This document shows positions 16,844 to 26,500 of a stretch of 64,000 nt of DNA, in pieces. Both the position numbers and the translations under genes were made by a program. The stretch is from Mesonia oceanica (GTDB taxonomy: Bacteria > Bacteroidota > Bacteroidia > Flavobacteriales > Flavobacteriaceae). Each line of letters begins with the position of its first letter. The stretch's first letter is position 1. The notes under the pieces are model-generated. The model made no database searches. It was not told the DNA's origin and saw nothing but the letters and a program-made list of their open reading frames with translations. The DNA is taken from assembly GCF_902499555.1 (NCBI RefSeq), contig NZ_CABVMM010000001.1:310001-374000 (forward strand). The letters run 5' to 3'.

Positions 16844-19612
16844 TTAATCAATTGAAAGTAAAAACTTAACTAAACTGTCTTTTTTGTCAAGGTTAAGTTT
16901 TTTTCTAAGGCGGTAACGATGGAGTTCTACACTTCGGTAAGTAATACCAATTAGAGGAGCGATTTCTTTAGAACTGAGGTTCATTTTTAAATACGCACAA
17001 AGTTTTAAGTCTTTTGGGGTGAGTTTGGGGAAATCTTCTTGTAGCTTCTTGAAAAAGTTATCGTGAACTTCATTGAAATTTCTTTCAAATAGCTTCCAGT
17101 CATCTTCAGAATGAGATTGTTTTTCTTTAAACTTGTTTAGTCTATCATAAAGTTTACTGTGCTCTTTCTTAATTTCCTCTTTATTGATTTCTTTCTCCAG
17201 TTGATTTAAAATTTCTTCTTTTTTAGCCATACTGGCAGCATAAGTAGCAAGTTCCCTTCTTTTAGAATCTAATTGTTCGCGTAGTTGTTTCTTTTCTAAC
17301 TCTGCAAGGCGTTTATGATTTTCAATTTTTTCCTCTTTTAATTCTAACTCATTTTTATAAGCTAACTCTCTTTCAAAGCGGTTTTGCTTTCTAATATATC
17401 TTCTTTTGTTATATAGATGAATGAAGTAGAAAGAAAGGAAAATAAAAAGGATATAACCAATAATGGCTTGAACACTAAAATACCAAGGGGGTAGAATTGT
17501 AAATTTATAGGATAAAACTTTACTCTCTTGATTACCGGAAATGTTTTTTACCAATAAGCGGTAGTCTCCTTTAGGCAAATTTTCAAAGGTTATTTTATTG
17601 GAATTTGTGATTTCCCAGCACTGGTCGTAGCCCTCTAATTTGTATTTAAAGCTATGTTGGAGGTAATTGGCCGGCTTATGGTTGGTTAACGAAAAGCGAA
17701 TGGAGTTTTTCTTGTAAGGTATTTTATAAAGACTATCAATTTTTTTTAGTTCCTCGTTGATGCTTAAGCTAGCGATAGAAGGAGCATTTTTATCTTGCAC
17801 TTCTATGTTTTGATTGCTCATATCTACCAATAGATAACCATCGTCTAAAAAAAGATAGATAGAATCGTTGATCGCTTTAGCAAAGTCAAAATCCTGAACT
17901 AGTTTGTTTTCGGTTATTTTAGAAGAAAGTTGAAGCGTTTTGTTAGAAGAAATATCCAGTATATTTATCCGGTTCTCATTTTTTGTTACAATAAATTTAT
18001 CCTGAAAAGCCATAACCTTATCTAGCGGCATTAACTTTTCGGTTAAAATCTCATCCTTAATAATGGTATCATTAATAATATCATATTTAAAAACCTGTTT
18101 TTTTCCGGTTAAAAAAATATCATTATTCAACTGGAAGATATGTTGAAATTTTTCTAAGGGATAGTGTTTATTTTCGATTAAGATTTCTCCATCTTGCTTA
18201 AATCTATAAATCCCATTATGAGGGGAAACTATCCAAAAGTTGTTGTTTTTATCTAAAGCCAATTCGCTAACCCGATAATCTGCGTTTTGAAAATGGCTAA
18301 TTTTCCAACCTGTTTTACTTCTTATAAATTTACTAAGACCCGAATAATTACCTTGAATAAATTCATTTGGGTTTTCTGTAGGGATTAGTCGTGTACCTCC
18401 ACTAATGGTGCTAAGAAACTCAAAAACGCCATTTTTGATGAGAAATGTTCCATTGTTATGGCCACAAATAATTTCATTACCAATTTGTTTCAAGTTCCAT
18501 ACTTGTCCGTTAGAGTTTTCAATAAAAGAAAGTTTGTTGTTCTCCTTTTTAAATACTCCGTGATTACTCCCCAAGTATTCAAGATCGGGATCTTTTCGGC
18601 TTTTTGCGATGGCATAAAGTGTTCCTAACTTTCCGCTCTTGTCATTAAAAGCATATAATGGTGAACTTAAATAAACACAGGCAAACCCATTGTCAAGTCC
18701 CAGCCATAAATTACCCGAGGCATCTTCATATTGGCTTAAAACCGTATTATTTAACAAACCGTTGTTGGTGTTAATGGTATATAAAAGTTCTTTTTGCTTA
18801 TTGAGAATTAATAAACCATTGTTAATGGAGCCTATACAAAGTTTTTGGTCTACAATACTTAGGTTATTAATTTCAATTCCATCAATAATCGGACTGTCTT
18901 TATCTAACCATTTACTCAGGATATTGTTTTTATATAAATAAATGCCATTAAGTTGAGTTCCTAATAAAAATCCGCCCTCAAAAGCTACCATCGATTGGAT
19001 GGTAAAGTCTTGCAAAGGCTTGCTCCACTCTTCATAAACAAATTCATTATTTTTTAATTGATAAACCCCTCCATATTTACTGGCTAAGTAAATAGAATTA
19101 TTAAAATTATAGGTGAAGATGGCTGAAATATCAGGAAATGGAATTTTTTGTATTTCTCCTTTATTTTTGTTGAAAAGATACATCCCTTTAAACGATTGAA
19201 ATACAATTTCTTCCTTAAACTTATAGATCTTCCAAATAGCATCATTTTTAAAGAAATCAACAGAAAACTTCTCACTTAAGCTTTTATAAATTAACTCGTT
19301 TTTATTGTTGTGGAGCCAATAGCCAAATTCTTGATAAGCCCCGGTAAACAAAGTGTCTTCAATAACTTTAGCAGATCTTATAACAAGGTGCTTAGGTAAT
19401 TCATACTTTTTCCATTCGTTCCCATTATATTCGAGTAGTTTATAATTGTTGGCGGTATAAATCGTTCCTGATTTATCTTGTGTAATATCCCAGTTAGCAT
19501 TTTCTCCTTGGTAATCATTTTTGGTATAATTTTTAAAAAAGGGAATGGTTTGCTGAGCTAGCAATAAATGTGAAAAGAAAAATAAGAAGATGAATAAGCC
19601 GTGTCTCATCAT
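16844..19612 (-). CDS. Membrane sensor-regulator: beta-propeller, triple-Tyr domain, LuxR-type HTH
   Basis: Probable glycan-responsive transcriptional regulator of the adjacent locus, 922 residues. Order: signal peptide 1-19; periplasmic propeller repeats about 25-590 (for example DASGNLWLGLDNG, KNNNFWIVSPHNG); a Y_Y_Y domain about 610-695 (SFKYKLEGYDQCW, LPKGDYRLLVK); one membrane helix near 705-725; a coiled coil rich in Glu and Lys about 735-835; a LuxR-type helix-turn-helix in the last 58 residues (LKMNLSSKEIAPLIGIT, RYRLRKKLNL). There is no histidine kinase or receiver domain, so unlike hybrid two-component systems of Bacteroides it would bind DNA directly from the membrane. It is transcribed in the same direction as susC, upstream of it, with a 295-base gap. 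Confidence 0.9.
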   Translation of the reverse strand: MMRHGLFIFLFFFSHLLLAQQTIPFFKNYTKNDYQGENANWDITQDKSGTIYTANNYKLLEYNGNEWKKYELPKHLVIRSAKVIEDTLFTGAYQEFGYWLHNNKNELIYKSLSEKFSVDFFKNDAIWKIYKFKEEIVFQSFKGMYLFNKNKGEIQKIPFPDISAIFTYNFNNSIYLASKYGGVYQLKNNEFVYEEWSKPLQDFTIQSMVAFEGGFLLGTQLNGIYLYKNNILSKWLDKDSPIIDGIEINNLSIVDQKLCIGSINNGLLILNKQKELLYTINTNNGLLNNTVLSQYEDASGNLWLGLDNGFACVYLSSPLYAFNDKSGKLGTLYAIAKSRKDPDLEYLGSNHGVFKKENNKLSFIENSNGQVWNLKQIGNEIICGHNNGTFLIKNGVFEFLSTISGGTRLIPTENPNEFIQGNYSGLSKFIRSKTGWKISHFQNADYRVSELALDKNNNFWIVSPHNGIYRFKQDGEILIENKHYPLEKFQHIFQLNNDIFLTGKKQVFKYDIINDTIIKDEILTEKLMPLDKVMAFQDKFIVTKNENRINILDISSNKTLQLSSKITENKLVQDFDFAKAINDSIYLFLDDGYLLVDMSNQNIEVQDKNAPSIASLSINEELKKIDSLYKIPYKKNSIRFSLTNHKPANYLQHSFKYKLEGYDQCWEITNSNKITFENLPKGDYRLLVKNISGNQESKVLSYKFTILPPWYFSVQAIIGYILFIFLSFYFIHLYNKRRYIRKQNRFERELAYKNELELKEEKIENHKRLAELEKKQLREQLDSKRRELATYAASMAKKEEILNQLEKEINKEEIKKEHSKLYDRLNKFKEKQSHSEDDWKLFERNFNEVHDNFFKKLQEDFPKLTPKDLKLCAYLKMNLSSKEIAPLIGITYRSVELHRYRLRKKLNLDKKDSLVKFLLSID

Positions 19613-19633
19613 AACGAAATGGGGTCATTATTT

Positions 19634-19641
19634 CAAATATA
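19634..19641 (-). promoter_or_regulatory. -7 box of the regulator promoter
   Basis: TATATTTG on the minus strand, matching TAnnTTTG, 22-29 bases upstream of the regulator's start codon. No convincing -33 element is visible. Confidence 0.4.
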
Positions 19642-19674
19642 ATCAAAACCTATAAAACTAGGTTTGCGTTTTAA

Positions 19675-20124
19675 TTAGTTAAGGTTTCTCTTTTTAAGGA
19701 AGAATTTTTTAAGGAGGGTAGAAGCCTCTTTTTCAAGTAAGCCTTCAGTAACTTTAGTTTTTGGATGTAATTTGCCTCCCATTACCCGATAGCCTCGGTG
19801 TTCATCTTTGGCGGCGAATACAATTCTAGAAATTTGACTCCAATATAAAGCGCCGGCGCACATTTGGCAAGGTTCCAAAGTCACATATAGGGTACAGTCA
19901 ATTAAATATTTTCCGCCTAAGTAATTGGCTGCTGCGGTAATGGCTTGCATTTCAGCGTGTGCAGTGACGTCGTTTAGCATTTCCGTTAGGTTATGACCAC
20001 GGGCAATGACTGTATTGTTACTTACAATAATGGCACCTACCGGGATTTCGTTACGCTCGTAAGCCTCTTGCGCTTCTTCAAGCGCTTTTTTCATGAAATA
20101 AGTGTCGTCAAAAGGAGTTAACAT
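19675..20124 (-). CDS. tadA: tRNA adenosine(34) deaminase
   Basis: Deaminates adenosine to inosine at the wobble position of tRNA-Arg(ACG). Start taken at MLTPFDD (20124), 149 residues; a longer frame would run into the dxs promoter. Zinc-site residues are present: His56-Ala-Glu58 in TAHAEMQA, and Cys86/Cys89 in EPCQMCAG. The C-terminus (EKEASTLLKKFFLKKR) is typical of bacterial TadA. A guanine or cytosine deaminase of the same fold is less likely given the PCQMCAGAL motif. It diverges from dxs with 37 bases between the start codons. Confidence 0.92.
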   Translation of the reverse strand: MLTPFDDTYFMKKALEEAQEAYERNEIPVGAIIVSNNTVIARGHNLTEMLNDVTAHAEMQAITAAANYLGGKYLIDCTLYVTLEPCQMCAGALYWSQISRIVFAAKDEHRGYRVMGGKLHPKTKVTEGLLEKEASTLLKKFFLKKRNLN

Positions 20125-20149
20125 GATCCAAAAATACAATTTCAAACTT

Positions 20150-20157
20150 TACCTTTG
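20150..20157 (+). promoter_or_regulatory. -7 box of the dxs promoter
   Basis: TACCTTTG fits TAnnTTTG and lies only 4 bases before the dxs ATG at 20162, so the dxs mRNA would be nearly leaderless. No clear -33 element is visible. Confidence 0.4.
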
Positions 20158-20161
20158 TCGT

Positions 20162-21937
20162 ATGACATCAAGATTATTGCAAAATATAAACGCTCCGAAA
20201 GATTTGAGAAAGCTCGATAAAAGCGAGTTGTTGCAAGTAGCAAAAGAGCTTCGGGAGTTCATTATCGATATTGTAGCTACCAAAGAAGGGCATTTGGGAG
20301 CGAGTTTGGGTGTGGTTGAATTAAGTATTGCTCTGCATTATTATTTTAATACACCGGAAGATGTATTGGTATGGGATGTAGGGCATCAAGCTTATGGACA
20401 TAAAATTTTAACCGGAAGACGAAGTATTTTTGATACCAATCGAAAATTAAATGGTTTGAGCGGGTTTCCAAAACGCAATGAAAGTGAGTATGATACTTTT
20501 GGAGTTGGACATAGTTCTACTTCTATTTCTGCTGCTTTGGGAATGGCCATTGCTTCTCGGTTAAATGGGAATACAGTCAAAAATCATATCGCCGTTATTG
20601 GGGATGCTTCTATTGCTAGTGGAATGGCCTTTGAAGGGCTTAATCACGCAGGAGTAACCGATGCTAACCTCTGGGTTATTTTGAATGATAATGCCATAGG
20701 GATTGATCTGAGTGTAGGAGCCTTAAAAGAATATTTATCAAAATCAAAAATCGGAATTAAACCGAAACAGGATAATATGATTGAGGCTTTAAACTTTCAT
20801 TATTCCGGTCCTATTGATGGGCATAATTTTGATTCTATTTTTAAAGCTTTTGAGGAATTAGAAAAAGTGAAAGGGCCTAAGTTTCTTCACTTGATTACAA
20901 AAAAAGGAAAAGGACTTCGGCAGGCTGAAGAAAATCAGGTGACTTACCATGCTCCTGGTAAATTTGATAAAAAGACCGGAGAATTACTCCCGAAAAATAA
21001 TGAACAATTACCTCCCAAATTTCAAGATGTCTTTGGATTGACATTGGTAGAATTGGCCAAAACAAATAAAGAAATTATAGGGATTACCCCGGCAATGCCT
21101 ACCGGAAGTTCTTTAAAGTATATGATGCAAGAATTTCCCGATCGTGCCTTTGATGTAGGGATTGCAGAGCAACATGCGGTTACACTTGCTGCAGGTATGG
21201 CAACCCAAGGGAAAACGGTTTTTTGTACTATATATTCTACCTTTTTGCAGCGTGCTTACGACCAATTAATTCATGATGTGGCTTTGCAAAACTTACCCGT
21301 GATTTTCTGTGTAGATCGTGCGGGATTAGTAGGGGAAGACGGGGCTACCCATCATGGTGTTTTTGATATAGCTTATTTGCGTTGCATCCCAAATTTGATA
21401 ATTGCGACTCCTGCTGATGAAATTGAACTTCGAAATATTCTCTACACCTCTTCTTTAGGTTTAGAAAATCCGATAGCCATTCGCTACCCTAGAGGAAGAG
21501 GAACAAAACTCGACTGGCAAAAAGAATTTCAACAGGTAACTATTGGTAAAGGAAAGCAACTTCAACCTGGTAATGATATGGCTATCATTTCTGTAGGAAC
21601 TATAAAAACAGAAGTTGAAAAAGCCCTTGGGCAACTCCAGCATTCTGAAAAAGTGGCTCACTACGATTTGGGTTTTGTAAAACCCTTGGATGAACAATTA
21701 TTAACCGAAATTTTTCAGCAATACCAAACCGTAATTACGATAGAAGACGGCGTGATTTCCGGAGGAGCAGGCGAAGCGATTTTGGCATTTGCCCATAGAC
21801 ATCAATTTACTTCAAAAATAATGAACCTAGGTGTTCCTGATGAGTTTATTGAACAGGGAACTACAGAAGAATTAAAAGATTTGGTAGGGATTTCTGCTGA
21901 AAAGATAAAGAAAACCCTTCAACAATTATTAACTTAA
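20162..21937 (+). CDS. dxs: 1-deoxy-D-xylulose-5-phosphate synthase
   Basis: First step of the MEP isoprenoid pathway: thiamine-dependent condensation of pyruvate with glyceraldehyde 3-phosphate. Start chosen at MTSRLLQN (20162) because the upstream extension overlaps the divergent tadA gene and has no homology; 591 residues. Thiamine-binding features: GHLGASLGVVEL, the Mg/ThDP motif GDASIASGMAFEGLNHAG with the NDN box, and in the pyrimidine domain DVGIAEQHAVTLAAGMA with the catalytic Glu. SGFPKRNESEYDTFGVGHSSTS is the usual substrate loop. The C-terminal transketolase domain starts near 470. The last 9 bases overlap the convergent dgt gene. Confidence 0.97.
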   Translation: MTSRLLQNINAPKDLRKLDKSELLQVAKELREFIIDIVATKEGHLGASLGVVELSIALHYYFNTPEDVLVWDVGHQAYGHKILTGRRSIFDTNRKLNGLSGFPKRNESEYDTFGVGHSSTSISAALGMAIASRLNGNTVKNHIAVIGDASIASGMAFEGLNHAGVTDANLWVILNDNAIGIDLSVGALKEYLSKSKIGIKPKQDNMIEALNFHYSGPIDGHNFDSIFKAFEELEKVKGPKFLHLITKKGKGLRQAEENQVTYHAPGKFDKKTGELLPKNNEQLPPKFQDVFGLTLVELAKTNKEIIGITPAMPTGSSLKYMMQEFPDRAFDVGIAEQHAVTLAAGMATQGKTVFCTIYSTFLQRAYDQLIHDVALQNLPVIFCVDRAGLVGEDGATHHGVFDIAYLRCIPNLIIATPADEIELRNILYTSSLGLENPIAIRYPRGRGTKLDWQKEFQQVTIGKGKQLQPGNDMAIISVGTIKTEVEKALGQLQHSEKVAHYDLGFVKPLDEQLLTEIFQQYQTVITIEDGVISGGAGEAILAFAHRHQFTSKIMNLGVPDEFIEQGTTEELKDLVGISAEKIKKTLQQLLT

Positions 21938-23275
21938 CTTACTGCCTGAAAGCTTTTCAAAAGTTCGAAGCGCATGACCGTCGGTGAGGGAGGCTACCCG
22001 AGAACATAATTGTATTAACCATTGATAAATTGATTTTTTTTCTGTTTCAAAATCTTTTAGAAAACTGTTTAAAATAAGCTTGTCGTAATTGGTGAGTTTC
22101 CCGTTTACATTATTTTCAATGGCTTGCGTGTAGGTGTCTAAGAGCATCGTGATAATTTTATACCCTGCAATTTCCTTTTCAATTACTTCCTGACTTTGAT
22201 AAATTTTTTCTACACTCAAACTAATAATATCTTCAATCTGAGCTTTGTAATTGGATTTGTCTAATAAAGATTTGTGAAAGTTTCCTTCTAAAATAGCCTC
22301 TTCATTTTCAATAAATACTTTTGTGGCATCCTGAATTAAGGTGTTAATCGCTAGGGACCTTAAATAACTTAATCTACTTTCAGTATTGGTTAAGGCATGG
22401 TATTTTTTGGTATTGATGCTGTTTTTTACTAATTTAATTAAATATTCTAGGGCAAAACTTTCATCAATTAAGCCTAAATTAATTCCATCTTCAAAATCAA
22501 TAATGGTATAGCAAATATCATCGGCTGCTTCCACTAAAAAAGTAAGTGGATGCCGTTTGTAATGAATATCTTCTTTTCTTCCGGAATCTATTAACCCAAG
22601 TTCTTGGGCTACATCTTTAAAAATGTCTTTCTCACTTTGAAAATAACCAAATTTCTTATCGGCTATCTCATCGGTAGGTCTATGGGGAAGCGATTCTTTG
22701 GGGTATTTGGTGAAAGCGCCTAAGGTGGCGTAAGACAGTCTTAAACCATCCTTGTTTCCGTTTTTGGTTTCTGTTAATAACTTAAAGCCATTGGCATTTC
22801 CTTCAAAATGGGTAAGATCGTGATATTCCTTAGGGGTAAGTTGGTTCTTGAAACGTTTGCCGCTCCCATTTTTAAAATATTCTCCAATTGCTTTTTCCCC
22901 TGAATGTCCAAAAGGAGGGTTGCCTATATCGTGAGCTAAGGCTGCTGCAGCTACAATGGCACCAAAATCATTAAAATGATATCCATGGGTTGCTGAAAGA
23001 TGAGGGTGTTTTTCAATAATTTTTTTTCCTACAATCCTACCTAAAGACCTTCCTACTACAGAGACTTCCAGACTATGGGTTAATCTAGTATGAACAAAGT
23101 CGGTTTTAGAAAGAGGGATTACCTGTGTTTTGTCTTGTAAACTTCTAAAAGCAGAAGAGAAAATTACCCGGTCGTAATCTACTTCAAAACCTAGTCTTGT
23201 TTCATCTTGTTCTGTTCTTAATCTTTTGGTTGTGTCTCCAAAACGTTTTAAAGAAAGTAATTGTTCCCAGTTCAT
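21929..23275 (-). CDS. dgt: Deoxyguanosinetriphosphate triphosphohydrolase (dGTPase)
   Basis: HD-domain enzyme that splits dGTP (or other dNTPs) into deoxynucleoside and triphosphate, tuning nucleotide pools. 448 residues, the usual length of the type 1/2 family. Metal ligands are visible: His67 in RLTHSLEV and His115-Asp116 in LAHDIGNPPFGHSG, with a later conserved Asp in DDICYTIIDFEDG. The N-terminal RTEQDETRLGFEVDYDRV stretch is also characteristic. It converges on dxs with a 9-base overlap at the stop codons. Confidence 0.95.
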   Translation of the reverse strand: MNWEQLLSLKRFGDTTKRLRTEQDETRLGFEVDYDRVIFSSAFRSLQDKTQVIPLSKTDFVHTRLTHSLEVSVVGRSLGRIVGKKIIEKHPHLSATHGYHFNDFGAIVAAAALAHDIGNPPFGHSGEKAIGEYFKNGSGKRFKNQLTPKEYHDLTHFEGNANGFKLLTETKNGNKDGLRLSYATLGAFTKYPKESLPHRPTDEIADKKFGYFQSEKDIFKDVAQELGLIDSGRKEDIHYKRHPLTFLVEAADDICYTIIDFEDGINLGLIDESFALEYLIKLVKNSINTKKYHALTNTESRLSYLRSLAINTLIQDATKVFIENEEAILEGNFHKSLLDKSNYKAQIEDIISLSVEKIYQSQEVIEKEIAGYKIITMLLDTYTQAIENNVNGKLTNYDKLILNSFLKDFETEKKSIYQWLIQLCSRVASLTDGHALRTFEKLSGSKLS

Positions 23276-23502
23276 ATAGTTAATTTTCCAATTGTAAAAG
23301 TAGGTAAAACTTAAGAAAGATAAGTAGGGATATTTTTATTGAACTTGTTTGTAAATTGACAGGATAGTTTTAATAAATCAATCAAAGTTTAAGGTTTTTA
23401 CAGATTTGACGATAAATACTTTAATTTTTTGTTAATATTGATTAGTTTTACGATAACACCTTATTTTCCAATGAAATAATAATTACTCACCCTTTTGCAT
23501 TT

Positions 23503-26500
23503 ATGAAAAAGTACTTCACGTTACTTATAGTTTTATGTAGCCTAAACGTTTTTTCTCAAAGCATATCTGTTGATAATTCAACAAGTCAGCAACAATTAGT
23601 AGATATGTTATTAAATAATGCTTGTTTAGAAGTCTCCAATATTTCAATTTCTTCGAATGTTTCTGTGGCAAGCTTTGATAATAATAACGGTGATTTTCCT
23701 ATTTCTGAAGGTGTTATTATTAGAAGTGGAGAGGCTCAATACACGGCGGGAATGTATACAGGAGAGAATATAAGTACACAGCAGAATAGTAATGGAGATG
23801 CAGACCTGGAAGAGGTGGCTAATAGTTCTGGTCAAGTTGCAGATATTACCGATGTGGCTTATTTACAGTTTGATTTTGTACCTATATCCAATAAGTTAAG
23901 TTTTGATTTTTTGTTGGCTTCAAATGAGTATGGAGAGTTTCAATGTATCTCCAACGATGTTTTAGCATTTGTATTAACTAATTTGAATACTGGAGAAAGC
24001 AATAATATTGGGCTTATCCCAGAAACACCTATTCCGGTATCTGTTAAAAATATAAGGGATAATGCTTATAATCCCGAATGTAGTTCTGAATATGAGGAAT
24101 ACTTTGATGTCTATAATGTAGATAATCCTGCTTCATCTACGTTAAATATGAGAGGGCATACAAAAGTATTAAATGCCTCTTCAGGTTTAGAGGTGGGAGC
24201 GCCTTACAGAATTAGGTTCATTATTGGTGATTCTAATGATCCAGATTATGATTCTGCAATTTTTTTAGCAGCAGGAAGTTTTGAAACGAAAGTAGATTTA
24301 GGAGAAGATTTTACTTTATGTGGAAATGAAAGCTTTACGTTAGATACAGAGATAGATGCCTCTGTGTATTCTCATACTTGGAAGAAGGACGATGAAGTTA
24401 TACAAGGGGAGACCAGCTCCTCTTATACGGTAACAGAAGGAGGAACCTATTCGGTTACTATTGCAAATAGTGATGGAAGTTGTGTAGTTACCGACGAAAT
24501 TGTTATTAATCATTTTCTTATTGGACAACCGGCAGATTTGGAGTTTTGTAAAGAAGCTTCTATACAAATTAGATTAAGACAAATATTTACTGATGAAATT
24601 GCTTTGGGAGAACCTTTAAGTATCTATGATTATGTATATTATATAGGAGATGAGGATTATGAGAATCAAACAAACCCTGTTGAAGATGAGGATCTTGGGG
24701 ATACTGGAATATATAATCTAAATGTAGATTTTGAGGTGATCACCATTTATGCAATAATTACAAGTACAGATGATTCCGGTTGCGAAGAAGTTATCTCGTT
24801 TGATGTAATTATACATCCACTCCCCGAAGTAGAGGTAGAACAGGAAAGTGTAATTGAATGTACGGAGTATATATTACCTTCATTGCCCGACGGGTATACT
24901 TATGAGGGTGGATATGTTGCAGGAGATGCCATTGTAGAAACGGGATCTTATCTAATTATAACTCCCCCCAACCAATACGGGTGTACCAACTATTTAGCTT
25001 TTACAGTTCAACTAATTGCAGATTTTATACTACCGGAATTTTCTTGTGGAGAGTTTGTGGTTCCTACTCCTCCAGAAGGAACTAGTTTTTATACAGAAAT
25101 AGATGGGCCCTATGGAGGTGGAGAAATTATAGAACCAGGAACTATTTATACAGAGGATGTAACCATATACTTTTTTGCTGAAATTGATGGGGAAATCTGC
25201 AAAAATGAAGCGATTGTTAAAACCATATTGCCAGCACCAGACTTAGGGCCAGATGAAACCATCATTAACTGTAATAACGAGTCTTATACTTTGCCTAGCT
25301 TAGATACTTATGGATTACCAGATAGTAATATTGGCTATTTCTTAGCACCTAATGGAGAAGGTCCGGAGTTGGCCGAAGGAGACATAATAGAGTCTAGTAC
25401 AATAGTCTATGTGTATGCCCAAGTGGGGAGTTGTACAGATTCTAAAAAAATATTTGTAAGGATTATTCCTGATTATGAAGATGTTGATGCTTGCGGAGAA
25501 TATACGTTACCCTACTTGCCTGGTAACTTATACTACCACACAGAAGCCGCTGGAGAGGGGCAAGTGATAGAAGCCGATAGTACCTTAACAGTATCTCAAA
25601 CTATTTATGTTTATTATTTTTCTTCTGCAGAAGAAAACTGTACCGATAATCTTTCTTTTTATTTAGAAGTGAATCAAACTCCGGAAGTAGATTCTTTGCA
25701 GAATGCAGGGTTGCAGTGTGATGCAGATACCTATATATTGCCTGCGTTACAGCATGGGAATTATTATACTGAAAGTAACGGGGAAGGAGTGCAGTTAAAT
25801 GAAGGCGATGTCATTGCGGAACCCCAAACTATCTATATCTACAATGAAGAAGATGGTTGTTCTGATGAAACGTTTTTTGAGGTAATTGATGATCCTCTTC
25901 CTCCCATACAGAATTTCGCAGATGAGTATGAATGTAATTCTTATACTCTTCCTGAGCCAACAGGAGGCAATTTTTATACCGCCCCTTTTGGAGGAGGTAC
26001 TCAATTACAAGCTGGGGAAGAAATAACCGAGACACAACTCATTTATATTTATAATGATGGAGGGCCTGGATCTCCATGCTATAACCAAAAAGAATTCACC
26101 GTCAATATTGTTCATGTAGATGTGTTAGGGCAAGTAGAAGATGTGGATGTTTGTGATCAATTTATTTTGCCTACGTTAAATCAAGGAAACTATTATACCG
26201 AAAGTGACGCTGGAGGAACCATGCTTTCTTCCGGAACAATTATAACGGAATCTCAGGAAATTTACATTTATGCGCAAGAAAGTAATAATAGAATTACCTG
26301 CACTAGTGAAACGAGTTTTACGGTAACTGTATCTCAAACGCCAGACTTGCCCGGTTATAATAATGTGGAAGCTTGTGGAAGTTATACGCTTCCTAACTTA
26401 CAGGAGATAGCTGACACGAATATCGGTTATTATTGGGAAGCTGGAGGTAATAACCCGATTTCTTCTGATGAAGAGACCTTTTCGACAGCGGGAACTTTTA

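Noticed and set aside
20102..20161. Longer N-terminus for dxs
   Set aside because: It overlaps the tadA start region and the dxs -7 box and has no homology; MTSRLLQN at 20162 fits the family.
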